From Archaeoglobaceae archaeon (GTDB taxonomy: Archaea; Halobacteriota; Archaeoglobi; Archaeoglobales; Archaeoglobaceae): a stretch of DNA of 34,811 nt. Both the position numbers and the translations under genes were made by a program. Each line of letters begins with the position of its first letter. Within the stretch, counting starts at the first letter, position 1. Under the pieces are notes generated by a model. That model did no database searches and was not told the origin of the DNA. It worked only from the letters and a program-made list of their open reading frames with translations. This document shows positions 6,984-16,188 of this stretch, piece by piece. The stretch covers positions 1-34,811 of the forward strand of contig JAVYOO010000002.1 of NCBI GenBank assembly GCA_038734275.1, given 5' to 3'.

Positions 6984-8246
6984 TTAATTTTCATAATCTC
7001 TGCGTAGAATTACGTGTTCCATCAGCATCGCTACCAATACCCCTAAGACAAAACCATTGCCAATTATTGGTCTCAAGATCTCGGGAAAACTGGTCAAAAC
7101 TGATTCTGGAAGAAAGGTGACGATTATGCTCAGAAGCAATGGAAAGCCGATTACAAAGCCAGAAGCTGTGTCTTTAAACTTGATCATAGGAATTCCGACC
7201 GCGACTTGGGAGCACATTATATATAAAAATACACTGCCTATAACAACCTTTGGAATTGCCTCGATTAGAGAGATCACAAAGGGCGTGAACGCGAGGATCA
7301 ATAGGATAAATCCAGCGGGAACAAGGGCGTATCTTGATGCGCACTTCGTCGCTGAGATTATCCCGGGGCTCATGGAGTAGTTTACAGATCCTATAACTCC
7401 AAAAAATCCCGAAAGGATATTAGACAAACCAGTCAGCGTTACACCTCTCTTTGCTCGAAATTCAGTGTCTTCAAGTTTAAGAGTTCCTGCCAAGGAGTAT
7501 ATTGAACTCAGATCGTTGATGGCGAGGGCAAAAAAGCAGATCATGAAGGATATAATTACCTCTAACCTGAAAGAAGGTGTGATATTGATTTCGGAAAAGA
7601 CATTCAGGGGATCTGGGTTCAGAATTTCATAATGCTGAGGAAAGATTAGACTATAGACAGCAGAACCAAGAATGAGGCTCCATAGAATTAAGCTCGAATT
7701 CCAGAACCCCCTGAGCTTTTTGTTTAGGATAAAAAGCATGATAACGAACAAAATTGAAAAAGCGAAGTTGTAACCGGCATTAGGTGTATCCAAAGTGATC
7801 ATCTCCATTATAAGGGGCGATAGGGTAATTGCTACCAAGATTAAAACCACTGCAACTATATTCTCAGTGAAAAGCTTTCGCAAGAGGTTTAGCGATCCTG
7901 TAATGCCAAAAAAGAATATAACAACGCCTCCAATCGCAATTGCTGTGTATATTGTGCTAAAATCACTCCCCATGCTTGCATAAATCCCAGCGATAAGAAC
8001 GGAAGCGGGTCCAACTACGAGAGGCAATCTGTGACCAATAAAAAGCTGAGCGAGCATCGTTATTCCAGAAATTAGAAATATTTTTTGGATGTAACCAATT
8101 CTATCTGTTGGATTCTCAAATTGAATTTCCGCAACAATTCTACCGCCTATAATAAGAATTGCAGCTATTATTGCAAACCACTGCAAACTTAAGGCTATAA
8201 GCACCTTCTTGGGCGGGATTTCATCGAGTTGGTATTCAAGTTCCAC
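6984..8246 (-). CDS. NCS2-family (xanthine/uracil permease-like) transporter, divergent
   Basis: A 420-residue integral membrane protein begins at a GTG (8244-8246). It has the hydrophobic profile of the nucleobase-cation symporter-2 family. Family landmarks include LPLVVGPASVLIAGIYAS at about 74-91 and, in the second half, SNILSGFFGVIGSVNYSMSP followed by G and TKCASRY. By eye alignment to E. coli UraA, the substrate-binding glutamates appear replaced: Glu290 by Met292 and Glu241 by Ile243. The proton-linked His245 appears replaced by Ser247. The substrate may therefore not be uracil or xanthine. Its 3' end converges on the DUF364 gene with only 10 nt between. A minus-strand TATA box sits about 25 nt before the GTG, implying a leaderless message. 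Confidence 0.82.
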   Translation of the reverse strand: MELEYQLDEIPPKKVLIALSLQWFAIIAAILIIGGRIVAEIQFENPTDRIGYIQKIFLISGITMLAQLFIGHRLPLVVGPASVLIAGIYASMGSDFSTIYTAIAIGGVVIFFFGITGSLNLLRKLFTENIVAVVLILVAITLSPLIMEMITLDTPNAGYNFAFSILFVIMLFILNKKLRGFWNSSLILWSLILGSAVYSLIFPQHYEILNPDPLNVFSEINITPSFRLEVIISFMICFFALAINDLSSIYSLAGTLKLEDTEFRAKRGVTLTGLSNILSGFFGVIGSVNYSMSPGIISATKCASRYALVPAGFILLILAFTPFVISLIEAIPKVVIGSVFLYIMCSQVAVGIPMIKFKDTASGFVIGFPLLLSIIVTFLPESVLTSFPEILRPIIGNGFVLGVLVAMLMEHVILRRDYEN

Positions 8247-8362
8247 CCAGCCACTAAATTCTTAAATTTTATAAATATTTCTATTTAGTTTTTATTCGCA
8301 GAATCGAGATTTGGGGAGTTTACAACTCCAAAAGTATTTTAATTCGAAAAACTATTTCGACT
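8247..8362. promoter_or_regulatory. Divergent promoter region of NCS2 and CtaB-like genes, with inverted repeat
   Basis: On the minus strand, TATTTATAAAATTTAAG (8262-8278) lies about 25 nt from the NCS2 GTG. On the plus strand, GTATTTTAA (8334-8342) lies about 25 nt from the CtaB-like GTG. Both messages look leaderless. Between them, GGAGTT-TAC-AACTCC at 8315-8329 is a perfect inverted repeat with 6-bp arms, ending 4 nt before the plus-strand TATA box. This is the expected position for a repressor operator on the prenyltransferase gene. Confidence 0.5.
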
Positions 8363-9199
8363 GTGGAGCCAAGAGCACTATTAGAAGTAATCAAGCCAAA
8401 ACAGACCTTATTGCTCATGATCACGTTTTTGGTGAGCTTTCTCGTAGCGGGAGGAAGAGAAACTCTGCCCTTGTGCTTTCTTGCAACCTTTCTAACAATC
8501 TCAGGCACCACTGCTTTGAACATGTGGATCGATCGGGACATCGATGCGATCATGATGAGAACCCGAAGCCGACCAATTCCCGCTGGTGAGCTAAGCCCAA
8601 TAGCTTGTGCTATCTATGGATCAATCCTTTTTGTTTCGGGGCTTCTTATTGCGTTATTCGTGAGCCTTGAGTTCGCTTTTGTCCTCTTTTTGGGTCTTAT
8701 CTTCGACATTCTCGTTTATACTCTTCTGCTCAAGAGAAAAAGCCCCTATTCGATCATCCTTGGAGGCTTTGCGGGAGCCATGCCTGCTTTAGCTGGCTGG
8801 GTTGCGGTTAAAGGCTTTACTCTGCCGGGATTTTTGATCTCTGGGATCGTGCTCCTCTGGATCCCCTCACACATCTGGTTCATAGTGATGCATTACGAGG
8901 AGGACTACAGAAGAGCGAGAATTCCAATGTTTCCGCTTATTGCTGGCATTAAGAAGGCTTCATGGGCTATTGTCTTCGCTACTCTGCTCATGCTAATTTT
9001 GGCAACCTCATTGTATTTCTTGATCCCTCTACATGCCATCTATTTGGCTATATCAATTCCAGCGATTCTCTTATTTCTTTTCAAAGCCATTAAGTTTGCA
9101 ATTGCTCCAAAAAAAGAAAAAGCGAGGGGGATGTATAAGCTCGCAAGCTTAACCCTTGGGGCGGTCTTCTTTGCGTTGCTATTCGGTGCATTTTTATAA
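8363..9199 (+). CDS. ctaB: UbiA-family prenyltransferase, heme O synthase (CtaB)-like
   Basis: A 278-residue membrane protein starts at GTG with seven to nine hydrophobic segments. The first Asp-rich motif is N53-x3-D57-x3-D61 (NMWIDRDID), followed by TRSRPIPAGE. The loop near 170-195 has PSHIWFIVMHYEEDYRRARI followed by PMFPL, typical of protoheme IX farnesyltransferase, which makes heme O from heme B and farnesyl diphosphate. Other archaeal UbiA proteins make lipids or quinones, but the H-x-W and PMFPL features favour CtaB. No oxidase gene is in the window, so the product's use is not evident. It is followed 21 nt later by SerRS. Confidence 0.78.
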   Translation: MEPRALLEVIKPKQTLLLMITFLVSFLVAGGRETLPLCFLATFLTISGTTALNMWIDRDIDAIMMRTRSRPIPAGELSPIACAIYGSILFVSGLLIALFVSLEFAFVLFLGLIFDILVYTLLLKRKSPYSIILGGFAGAMPALAGWVAVKGFTLPGFLISGIVLLWIPSHIWFIVMHYEEDYRRARIPMFPLIAGIKKASWAIVFATLLMLILATSLYFLIPLHAIYLAISIPAILLFLFKAIKFAIAPKKEKARGMYKLASLTLGAVFFALLFGAFL

Positions 9200-9200
9200 C
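9191..9200 (+). promoter_or_regulatory. TATA-like element before SerRS
   Basis: TTTTTATAAC overlaps the last codons of the CtaB-like gene and is centred about 25 nt before the SerRS ATG at 9221. This would give a leaderless SerRS transcript independent of ctaB. Confidence 0.45.
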
Positions 9201-9220
9201 TGAAATGCCATGGGTTGTTG

Positions 9221-10579
9221 ATGTGGAGCATTCTTAAAGCTTTGAGAGAGAAACCAGAGATCCTATATGAGTCGCAGAAAAGACGCGGTTTGAGCTTGGA
9301 AGTTGTAGATCGTGCTATAGAGCTCGATAAAAAATGGAGAGAGAAGTTAAAAGAAACGAATATGCTCAGAAAGAAAAGAAACGAATTATCAAGGCTTTTG
9401 AAAGATAAAAAAGATCAGAAGCTAATTGAAGAGGCAAAAAAGCTTAGCGAAGAGGTAAAGAAGGCAGAAGAAGAATTAGGCAGAATTGAAAAGGAAGTTG
9501 AGGCGATTTTGCTTTCAATCCCGAATATAGTCCACGAAACTGTGCCCATTGGCAAGGACGACAGCGAAAATGTCCCAATTCGCTACTGGGGAAAGGCAAA
9601 GGTTTACTTTGAAGACGTCGATGAGTTTGTTAAAAAAACCTCTGGAAAGGCGGAGTATGAGGTAGTCGACTTCAAGCCAGTAAGCCATGCAGACGCAGTA
9701 GAGCTTTTTGGCTGGGCTGACATCGCAAGGGCGGGAAAAGTTGCAGGTTCGAGATTCTATTATTTGTTCGAGGACCTTTTGTGGCTTGATTTTGCATTAA
9801 CGCTTTATGCAATGGATTTTCTTGCAAGCAGAGGCTTCAAGCTCGTATTTCCGCCATTTATGCTTAAAAAGTCTGCCTATGAAGGCGTAACCGCTTTCAG
9901 CGACTTTGAAGACGTGATCTACAAGATCGAGGGCGAGGATCTGCACTTGATAGCGACAAGCGAGCATGCAATCGCCGCGATGCACATGAAGGAAACGCTT
10001 GAGGAGAGTGAACTTCCTTTGCTCTATGCTGGCTTCAGTCCATGCTTCAGAAAGGAAGCGGGAGCCCATGGAAAGGACACAAAAGGAATTTTTAGGGTTC
10101 ATCAGTTCAACAAAGTGGAGCAGTTCGTTTTCTGCCTGCCAGAGCAGAGCTGGGAGTGGCATGAAAAACTCTTGGAGAATGCTGAAAAACTTTGGCAAGG
10201 CCTGGGAATTCCCTACCGAGTTGTGAACATCTGCACGGGAGATCTTGGCATAGTCGCAGCCAAAAAATATGATCTCGAAGCCTGGATGCCTGCTCAGGCT
10301 ACTTATAGAGAAATGGTCTCGTGTAGCAATTGCACAGACTGGCAGAGCTATAGGCTTGACATAAGATTTGCTGAGAAGAAAGGAATGCCGAGCAAGGGCT
10401 TTGTGCACACGTTAAATTCAACAGCAATAGCCACAACAAGGGCAATAACTGCAATAATTGAAAACTACCAGCTTGAAGATGGCAGGATTGAAATTCCGAA
10501 GGTGCTAAGAAAGTATCTTGAAAATATAGATTCAGCGCCTAAGGATTATATAATGCCAAGAAGCTCTCGTAGGGTGTGA
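9221..10579 (+). CDS. serS: Seryl-tRNA synthetase, canonical class IIa type
   Basis: The 452-residue enzyme charges tRNA-Ser with serine. The ATG at 9221 gives MWSILKALREKPEILYESQK, a normal start; two TTG codons just upstream are alternatives. Residues about 30-105 form the long Lys/Glu-rich antiparallel coiled coil that grips the tRNA. The class II core follows: motif 2 in GFSPCFRKEAGAHGKDTKGI followed by FRVHQFNKVEQF, and motif 3 in TTRAITAIIENYQ. This is the common bacterial/eukaryotic form, not the rare methanogen SerRS. The last 41 nt overlap the 3' end of the convergent PepQ-like gene, and the C-terminus runs about a dozen residues past the usual VLRKYL ending. Confidence 0.95.
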   Translation: MWSILKALREKPEILYESQKRRGLSLEVVDRAIELDKKWREKLKETNMLRKKRNELSRLLKDKKDQKLIEEAKKLSEEVKKAEEELGRIEKEVEAILLSIPNIVHETVPIGKDDSENVPIRYWGKAKVYFEDVDEFVKKTSGKAEYEVVDFKPVSHADAVELFGWADIARAGKVAGSRFYYLFEDLLWLDFALTLYAMDFLASRGFKLVFPPFMLKKSAYEGVTAFSDFEDVIYKIEGEDLHLIATSEHAIAAMHMKETLEESELPLLYAGFSPCFRKEAGAHGKDTKGIFRVHQFNKVEQFVFCLPEQSWEWHEKLLENAEKLWQGLGIPYRVVNICTGDLGIVAAKKYDLEAWMPAQATYREMVSCSNCTDWQSYRLDIRFAEKKGMPSKGFVHTLNSTAIATTRAITAIIENYQLEDGRIEIPKVLRKYLENIDSAPKDYIMPRSSRRV

Positions 10580-11642
10580 GGACTTCGCAGTCATCCTTCC
10601 TGATCAAAACCAGATCTTCCACTCTAACTCCACCTATTTTTCTGTAATACAGCCCGGGCTCAATCGTTACAACCATTCCGCTTTTTAGCTCAGCATCAAC
10701 ATCGCCTATTCTTGGCTCTTCATGAACTTCAAGTCCCACTCCATGGCCCGTGGAATGTATAAATCCCTCACCCGCTTTAGTTTCGAAGCCATGGCTTTTA
10801 AGACAGTCTTTGACGGCATTGTGCACGTCTTTTCCGTTGATACCCTCTTTGAGCATCGAGATTGCCTTTTTCTTTGCCTCGATTACTGCCTTAAGCATTT
10901 CCTCAATCTCTGGATTTTTTCGGATCAAGATCGTTCTTGTAAAGTCCGCGTAGTATCCAGTTCTTAAATTCCTCGGAAAGACGTCAACGAGAAGGTGATC
11001 CTCGATCTTTCCCTTTCCGAGCTCATGTGGATCCGCTGAGAGTTTTCCTGAAGAGCATATGGTATCTTCAGCGATCAAACCTTGAAAGAACAGCTCTTTT
11101 TCAAGAAAGGATCGAGCAGAATCGCAGCTCATGATCTTTTTTGATCTCAACTTCCTGTAAAGTTTATCAAAACTCCTAAGCAATATCAGGCAATTCTGTC
11201 TTATTTTTTCAATCTCATCCGCCCTCTTCACAGCTCTGAGCTTTAAGAATGGGTTCTCGTCAGCTTCGACTTCAAAATGTTTCTGTAGCTCGAAGGCAAG
11301 AAAAGCGGGAAAGTCGGTGGGAATAAGAACTTTCTTAGCCCTCCCTTCTTTGAGCCTCTCAACGAGAATTTCTGCAATTGCTTTCCTTGGACTTTTAAGC
11401 TCTTTAAGCTTCTCTTCATAACCAAGCTTCTCGAAGCTTGCAATCTCTTTAACTCTGCTCTCCCTTAAAGCCCTTCCAAGCTCCATCTCTGGCAAAAGCA
11501 GAAGATCTGTGCCATCAACTCCGATCAAATAGAACATCGTCGAGGAGCTTTTGAACTTCGTAGCATAGCTAAAATTCACGCCTCCAGAATGCAGAACAAA
11601 AAAATCCGCATTTTTCTCTTTGAGAAGCTCAATCACTGCCAT
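10539..11642 (-). CDS. pepQ: M24B Xaa-Pro aminopeptidase/dipeptidase-like metallopeptidase
   Basis: The 367-residue protein has a creatinase-type N-terminal domain (about 1-135) and a pita-bread catalytic domain. All five expected metal ligands are present: D220 (LLVDVFP), D233 (YYADFTRTI), H300 (STGHGVGLEVH), E328 (TIEPGLYY) and E342 (VRVEDLV). It should cleave Xaa-Pro bonds using two metal ions in the cytoplasm; dipeptidase versus aminopeptidase cannot be told from sequence. Its ATG overlaps the MaoC-like gene end by 10 nt, so these two are cotranscribed. The 3' end overlaps SerRS on the other strand by 41 nt. Confidence 0.88.
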   Translation of the reverse strand: MAVIELLKEKNADFFVLHSGGVNFSYATKFKSSSTMFYLIGVDGTDLLLLPEMELGRALRESRVKEIASFEKLGYEEKLKELKSPRKAIAEILVERLKEGRAKKVLIPTDFPAFLAFELQKHFEVEADENPFLKLRAVKRADEIEKIRQNCLILLRSFDKLYRKLRSKKIMSCDSARSFLEKELFFQGLIAEDTICSSGKLSADPHELGKGKIEDHLLVDVFPRNLRTGYYADFTRTILIRKNPEIEEMLKAVIEAKKKAISMLKEGINGKDVHNAVKDCLKSHGFETKAGEGFIHSTGHGVGLEVHEEPRIGDVDAELKSGMVVTIEPGLYYRKIGGVRVEDLVLIRKDDCEVLTPYESFLALYNP

Positions 11643-12091
11643 ATTAAGATCTTAGCCCATCCCTCTGCAACAACTTTGTCAGAAACCTTGCAAATTACCG
11701 CAACTTTAAACCTGTTCTTCTCCTTCTCAACTATTTCGCATTCCGCATTAACGAGATCTCCGATTCTAACTGGAGAAGTGTACCTGAAATTCGTTTCTAG
11801 AAGAACAACTGTTCCGGGAAGCATTGCCAGAGCTGTTGAGACAAGGCTTGTTGTGAGCATTCCGTGGGCAACTCTACCGCCGAATCTTGTCTTCTTTGCA
11901 AATTCCTCGTCAAAGTGGATCGGATTCATATCACCAGAGATAAGTCCGAATAGCTGAACATCCGCTTCTGTGATCTTTTTTGCAAAATTGAACTTATATC
12001 CAACGTTTAACTCGCCAGAAAGCTTTTTGAATTCTTTGTAGTCTCCGCCAAGCTTTAAATATATGCCTATAAGCTCGGAAAAACCCGCCAT
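11633..12091 (-). CDS. MaoC-like (R)-specific enoyl-CoA hydratase
   Basis: A 152-residue single hot-dog domain protein. The hydratase 2 signature is clear: SGDMNPIHFDEEFAKKTRFG followed by GRVAHGML, with the catalytic Asp and His in DMNPIHFD. Relatives add water to trans-2-enoyl-CoA to give (R)-3-hydroxyacyl-CoA, or act on related acyl-CoA esters. The ATG is at 12089-12091. A minus-strand TATA-like CTTTTATATTTG (12108-12119) lies about 24 nt away, which suggests its own leaderless promoter just after the ATPase operon. Substrate not determinable. Confidence 0.85.
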   Translation of the reverse strand: MAGFSELIGIYLKLGGDYKEFKKLSGELNVGYKFNFAKKITEADVQLFGLISGDMNPIHFDEEFAKKTRFGGRVAHGMLTTSLVSTALAMLPGTVVLLETNFRYTSPVRIGDLVNAECEIVEKEKNRFKVAVICKVSDKVVAEGWAKILIWQ

Positions 12092-12105
12092 GAAAAAAGT
12101 TATAA

Positions 12106-12119
12106 GGCAAATATAAAAG
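12106..12119 (-). promoter_or_regulatory. TATA box for the MaoC-like/PepQ unit
   Basis: Reading on the minus strand, CTTTTATATTTGCC is centred about 23-25 nt before the MaoC ATG at 12091. It lies in the 30-nt gap after atpD, so the pair can be expressed apart from the ATPase operon, although read-through is possible. Confidence 0.45.
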
Positions 12120-12121
12120 TC

Positions 12122-12751
12122 TTACCTCTTCGCCTTTTTCATCTTGAGCTTCTTCAACCTTATTATGTTCTCTCGATCCATTTCCTCAAGCTTAAAGGCT
12201 ATGAACCTTGCAAGCTCATTCATTCTTGGAATAACTCTGTATTCGAGAGCATTAACTCTACGCTTAGTCCTTTCAATCTCTTCAAGCAATCTTCTGATCG
12301 TGGTTTCGATCTCCGCAACTTCAAGAATCGAGTCAACGAGCTCTTCGTAGGCTGTAACCGCCTCATCAACTCTGACGCTTGTGCTCAGGATCCCGTAAGG
12401 TTTCTCTATTGCCCTTCTTGCCACTTTCTCTCTTTTGATCACAGGCACTACTACGCCCATTATGCTTTTCCTTTTTAGCGTAAAATTCGGCGGGATCTGA
12501 CAGCATGAAAGTGCTATTGAGCGCAATGCGGGAAAGCCATCGACCGCCATTGCAATCAAGAGCTTCTGCTGAGCCTTGTTGTAATTGTCAACCATTTTCT
12601 GAATTGCAACCTTTGCTTCCTCAAGCAGTTCTCTGAACTCCATTATCAAGCCATCCCTTTTCATCTTCAGCAACGCGTGCCCGCGAACAGCCATTTTTAT
12701 TCTTCTTCTGAGCTTTATTAGTTCCATTCTCGTCGGTTGAACTTCTGCCAT
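12122..12751 (-). CDS. atpD: A-type ATP synthase subunit D
   Basis: The 209-residue protein is the central rotor-shaft subunit, a long antiparallel coiled coil inside the A3B3 head. The opening VQPTRMELIKLRRRIKMAVR and the C-terminal helix (a long Arg/Lys/Glu-rich stretch ending in basic residues) are typical. The middle part contains a short hydrophobic segment, also normal. The ATG at 12749-12751 is preceded by GAGGG with 6-nt spacing, 22 nt after the subunit B stop. It is the last gene of the ATPase operon. Confidence 0.94.
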   Translation of the reverse strand: MAEVQPTRMELIKLRRRIKMAVRGHALLKMKRDGLIMEFRELLEEAKVAIQKMVDNYNKAQQKLLIAMAVDGFPALRSIALSCCQIPPNFTLKRKSIMGVVVPVIKREKVARRAIEKPYGILSTSVRVDEAVTAYEELVDSILEVAEIETTIRRLLEEIERTKRRVNALEYRVIPRMNELARFIAFKLEEMDRENIIRLKKLKMKKAKR

Positions 12752-12773
12752 CCTTATCCCTCACTGCTGAGCT

Positions 12774-14162
12774 TTAAGCTCCCTGTGTCTTCTTTTTGTA
12801 AGCGGGATGGTATTTCTCGATGTATTTTCTCTCGATCTTTGTCAGTTCTCTTTCTGGAAGCATGCTAAGCAATTCCCAGCCGAGATCGAGCGTTGTCTCG
12901 ATGTCTCTGTCCTCATATTTGCCCTGATTGACGAATCTGCGTTCAAATTCGTCTGCAAACTTCAGGAATAGGCGATCTCTTTCGCTCAAAGCCTCTTCGC
13001 CAACGATCGCAACTAAACCGCGAAGATCTACGCCCTCAGCGTAGGCAGCATACATCTGATCGTTCCACTGCTTGTGATCATCTCTCGTCATTCCCGCCCC
13101 GATTCCCTCTTTCATCAGCCTGCTAAGCGACGGGAGCACGTTAATGGGTGGATAAATACCCTTAGCGTGAAGCTCTCTGCTCAGAACGATCTGTCCTTCT
13201 GTGATATAGCCCGTAAGATCTGGGATCGGGTGAGTTATGTCGTCTGCGGGCATCGTAAGAATTGGGAACTGCGTAATTGTGCCCTTTCTCCCACGAATTC
13301 TCCCCGCTCTCTCGTAGATCGTTGCCAAGTCGGTATACATGTATCCCGGATACCCGCGTCTTCCCGGGACTTCTTCTCTTGCAGCGCTTATTTCTCGCAG
13401 AGCTTCGCAGTAGTTTGTCATGTCAGTCAGAATAACAAGGACGTGGTAGTCGTAAGTGTAGGCTAAATACTCCGCAGCGGTTAATGCCATTCTCGGAGTT
13501 ATTATTCTCTCTATGGCGGGATCCTTTGCAAGATTTAGGAACACTACCGCCCTTTCAAGAGCTCCAGTCCTTTCGAATTCTTTCATGAACTGATATGCCT
13601 CCTCATAAGTTATGCCCATCGCAGCAAAAACTACAGCGAATTCTTCAGCCTGCCCACGAACCTTCGCTTGGCGAGCAATTTGCAAGGCTATGTCGTTGTG
13701 CGGTAAACCGCTACCACTGAAGATCGGAAGCTTCTGCCCACGAACGAGTGTGTTCATCCCGTCGATTGCAGAAATTCCAGTCTGAATGAACTCTCTCGGA
13801 TACTTTCTTGCATAGGGATTTATTGCTGCACCAACGATTGGTATTCTCTCTTCAGGAATAATTGCTGGTCCTCCGTCAATTGGTTCTCCTGAACCGCTTA
13901 AGATTCTCCCAAGCAAATCTTTGGAGCAATTCAGCTTTACTATGTCTCCTGTGAAACGAACGCTACAGCTTTTGTCAATGCCTCTTGTGCCCTCGAACAT
14001 CTGCACAACCACAATATTCTTTGAAGTGTCGAGAACCTGACCTTTCCTTACTGAGCCATCTGGAAGAACAACATTCACGAGTTCACCATAAGCCACTGGC
14101 TTCGTTTTCTCTACAAAGATTAGAGGGCCCGCTACTTGGGTAATCGTCTTGTATTCCTCCAT
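12774..14162 (-). CDS. atpB: A-type ATP synthase subunit B (non-catalytic)
   Basis: The 462-residue regulatory nucleotide-binding subunit alternates with subunit A in the head. The sequence [14 protein letters not shown] replaces a true P-loop, as expected for [21 protein letters not shown] and [20 protein letters not shown] are characteristic. I place the start at the ATG at 14160-14162 because GGGGGTG lies 5 nt upstream; a GTG at 14168 overlaps the subunit A stop (GTGA) but would sit on top of that site. The gene is complete with no disruption. Confidence 0.96.
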   Translation of the reverse strand: MEEYKTITQVAGPLIFVEKTKPVAYGELVNVVLPDGSVRKGQVLDTSKNIVVVQMFEGTRGIDKSCSVRFTGDIVKLNCSKDLLGRILSGSGEPIDGGPAIIPEERIPIVGAAINPYARKYPREFIQTGISAIDGMNTLVRGQKLPIFSGSGLPHNDIALQIARQAKVRGQAEEFAVVFAAMGITYEEAYQFMKEFERTGALERAVVFLNLAKDPAIERIITPRMALTAAEYLAYTYDYHVLVILTDMTNYCEALREISAAREEVPGRRGYPGYMYTDLATIYERAGRIRGRKGTITQFPILTMPADDITHPIPDLTGYITEGQIVLSRELHAKGIYPPINVLPSLSRLMKEGIGAGMTRDDHKQWNDQMYAAYAEGVDLRGLVAIVGEEALSERDRLFLKFADEFERRFVNQGKYEDRDIETTLDLGWELLSMLPERELTKIERKYIEKYHPAYKKKTQGA

Positions 14163-14164
14163 TT

Positions 14165-15895
14165 TCACACCCCCAGGCTTTTCTTCATTTTCTCCATCGC
14201 CTTGGTCATCGCGGTCTTGTAATCAGCCTCGAGCTTACTCCTCATGAACTCGTCAAAGCCTTCTACTTTTTCAATCTCCTCGTAAGTCTTTCCAGCTTCA
14301 AGAGCCTTGTAGAACCAGTCGTTCACCGTTTTAATTGCCTTGAGCATGTCATATTGCTTTTTAATATCGCAGTAGCTGTCAATCTCGTGATATGCATACT
14401 GGGACAGATAGAACTCCCTTATAATCCTTGCAACGAGCAATAATACACGCTGAGATTCTGGCAGAGCATCGCTTCCAACGAGCATCACGATCTCCTGCAA
14501 TGTCGCCTCTTCCTGCAGAACGCTCATTGCCCATGTGCGCAATTCATTCCAGTCAGGAGCCACGTTTTTTGCATACCACTCTGCAAGAGTTCCTGTGTAT
14601 AGGCTGTAGCTAATAAGCCAGTTTATTGCAGGGAAATGTCTTCTCCCAGCGAGCTTGGCATCGAGTCCCCAGAATGCTTTTACTATTCTCAACGTATTCT
14701 GAGTGACCGGTTCACTGAAGTCTCCACCTGGTGGCGAAACTGCTCCCACGACGCTTACACTTCCAATTTCTCCGCTCAAAGTCTTCACTCTTCCAGCTCT
14801 TTCATAGAATTCTGCAAGTCTTGAAGCAAGATACGCTGGATATCCTTCTTCGCCGGGCATTTCTTCGAGCCTTCCAGAAAGCTCTCTCATCGCCTCTGCC
14901 CAACGCGAAGTCGAATCAGCCTGCAAAGCAACGTCGTAGCCCATATCCCTGAAGTATTCAGCTATTGTGATTCCAGTATAAACGCTTGCCTCTCTTGCGG
15001 CTACAGGCATGTTTGAGGTATTTGCCACAAGCACAGTTCTCAGCATTAATGGCTTTCCAGTTCTCGGATCTATTAGCTCAGGGAATTCTTCAAGAACTTC
15101 TGTCATCTCATTGCCACGCTCTCCACAGCCTATGTAAACGACGATGTTAGCATCACTCCACTTTGCAAGCTGATGCTGAGTTACAGTCTTACCACTGCCA
15201 AACGGTCCTGGAATTGCAGCGGTACCTCCTTTTGCAATCGGGAAAAACGTGTCAAGAATTCTCTGCCCTGTCAGCAAAGGCACAACTGGTGGTAATTTCT
15301 CAATGTATGGTCTTGGAATTCTTACTGGCCACTTGTGGGCCATCTTTAGCTCAGTTCCATCTTCGAGCACCGCAATGGGTTCATCAACTGTGAAGTTTCC
15401 AGAGTAAACTTCCTTTACCTTACCTCCTTTAACGTTTGGGGGCACAAGAATGCGGTGCGCAACTACTTCAGTCTCCTGAACCTTTCCAATGATTTGACCA
15501 GCTTTAACTTCATCTCCTTTCTTTATTAATGGCTGAAATTCCCATTTCTTCTTTTTGTCAATGCCTGGAGCCTCGATACCTCGGCTAATGAAGTCTCCGC
15601 TGATCTCCTTCAGAAGTGGTAATGGTCTTTGAACTCCGTCGTAGATGTTTCCTATTAGCCCTGGACCGAGATCGACGCTTAAAGGCATTCCTGTGTTCAC
15701 AACTTTTTCGCCCGGTCTAACTCCTGAAGTATCTTCGTACACTTGGATCAACACCTTGTCTCCCGCTAAGCCAACGACTTCACCCATTAGTTTCGCTTCT
15801 CCTACCTTACAGAGATCATACATCCTTGCCTTAAGTCCCTCAGCAACAACGAGGGGTCCTGAGATCCTAAATATCTCACCAACGCTTACTTCCAT
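14165..15895 (-). CDS. atpA: A-type ATP synthase subunit A (catalytic)
   Basis: The 576-residue catalytic subunit hydrolyses or makes ATP in the A3B3 head. The P-loop is GPFGSGKT at 230-237 with Lys236. The archaeal A-subunit non-homologous insert occupies roughly residues 110-190. [20 protein letters not shown] and [15 protein letters not shown] follow. There is no intein, although this P-loop is a known insertion site in some archaea and fungi. The ATG at 15893-15895 overlaps the subunit F end by 10 nt. Confidence 0.97.
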   Translation of the reverse strand: MEVSVGEIFRISGPLVVAEGLKARMYDLCKVGEAKLMGEVVGLAGDKVLIQVYEDTSGVRPGEKVVNTGMPLSVDLGPGLIGNIYDGVQRPLPLLKEISGDFISRGIEAPGIDKKKKWEFQPLIKKGDEVKAGQIIGKVQETEVVAHRILVPPNVKGGKVKEVYSGNFTVDEPIAVLEDGTELKMAHKWPVRIPRPYIEKLPPVVPLLTGQRILDTFFPIAKGGTAAIPGPFGSGKTVTQHQLAKWSDANIVVYIGCGERGNEMTEVLEEFPELIDPRTGKPLMLRTVLVANTSNMPVAAREASVYTGITIAEYFRDMGYDVALQADSTSRWAEAMRELSGRLEEMPGEEGYPAYLASRLAEFYERAGRVKTLSGEIGSVSVVGAVSPPGGDFSEPVTQNTLRIVKAFWGLDAKLAGRRHFPAINWLISYSLYTGTLAEWYAKNVAPDWNELRTWAMSVLQEEATLQEIVMLVGSDALPESQRVLLLVARIIREFYLSQYAYHEIDSYCDIKKQYDMLKAIKTVNDWFYKALEAGKTYEEIEKVEGFDEFMRSKLEADYKTAMTKAMEKMKKSLGV

Positions 15896-16188
15896 AGCTC
15901 AACACCTATCGCCTTTCTTATCTTTTCCTTAATTTCCTCAACTCCGCCCGTTGCACCGACAGCGATGAATGTTGGCTCAACCCTCTCGTCTATCTCCCTG
16001 CGCAGTGCCACGGGCAATTTTTTCAAAAATTCCGACTTTATCGCAACAACACCAATATCTTTTCTCTTTAAAACATCCTCAACCGCTTTAACAATTTCCT
16101 CATCTTTCGAAACCTCATATATATCTGTGATACCAGCAAGCATGAAGCCTGTGACAAAGTCCATGTCTCCTATTACCGCCATCTTCAT
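15886..16188 (-). CDS. atpF: A-type ATP synthase subunit F
   Basis: The 100-residue central-stalk subunit has the expected alternating alpha/beta pattern: opening [18 protein letters not shown], then [11 protein letters not shown], and a short C-terminal helix after [14 protein letters not shown]. It joins subunit D in the rotor. The start shares ATGA with the subunit C stop (16185-16188) and has GGTGATACT upstream, so translation is coupled. Length is normal. Confidence 0.93.
   Translation of the reverse strand: MKMAVIGDMDFVTGFMLAGITDIYEVSKDEEIVKAVEDVLKRKDIGVVAIKSEFLKKLPVALRREIDERVEPTFIAVGATGGVEEIKEKIRKAIGVELWK

Noticed and set aside
9797-10408. A 203-codon minus-strand open frame inside SerRS
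   Set aside because: It lies entirely antisense to strongly conserved SerRS motifs, has no family resemblance and is explained by codon bias of the real gene.
14165-15895. Intein in the subunit A P-loop
   Set aside because: The sequence around GPFGSGKT is continuous and the protein is the normal length.
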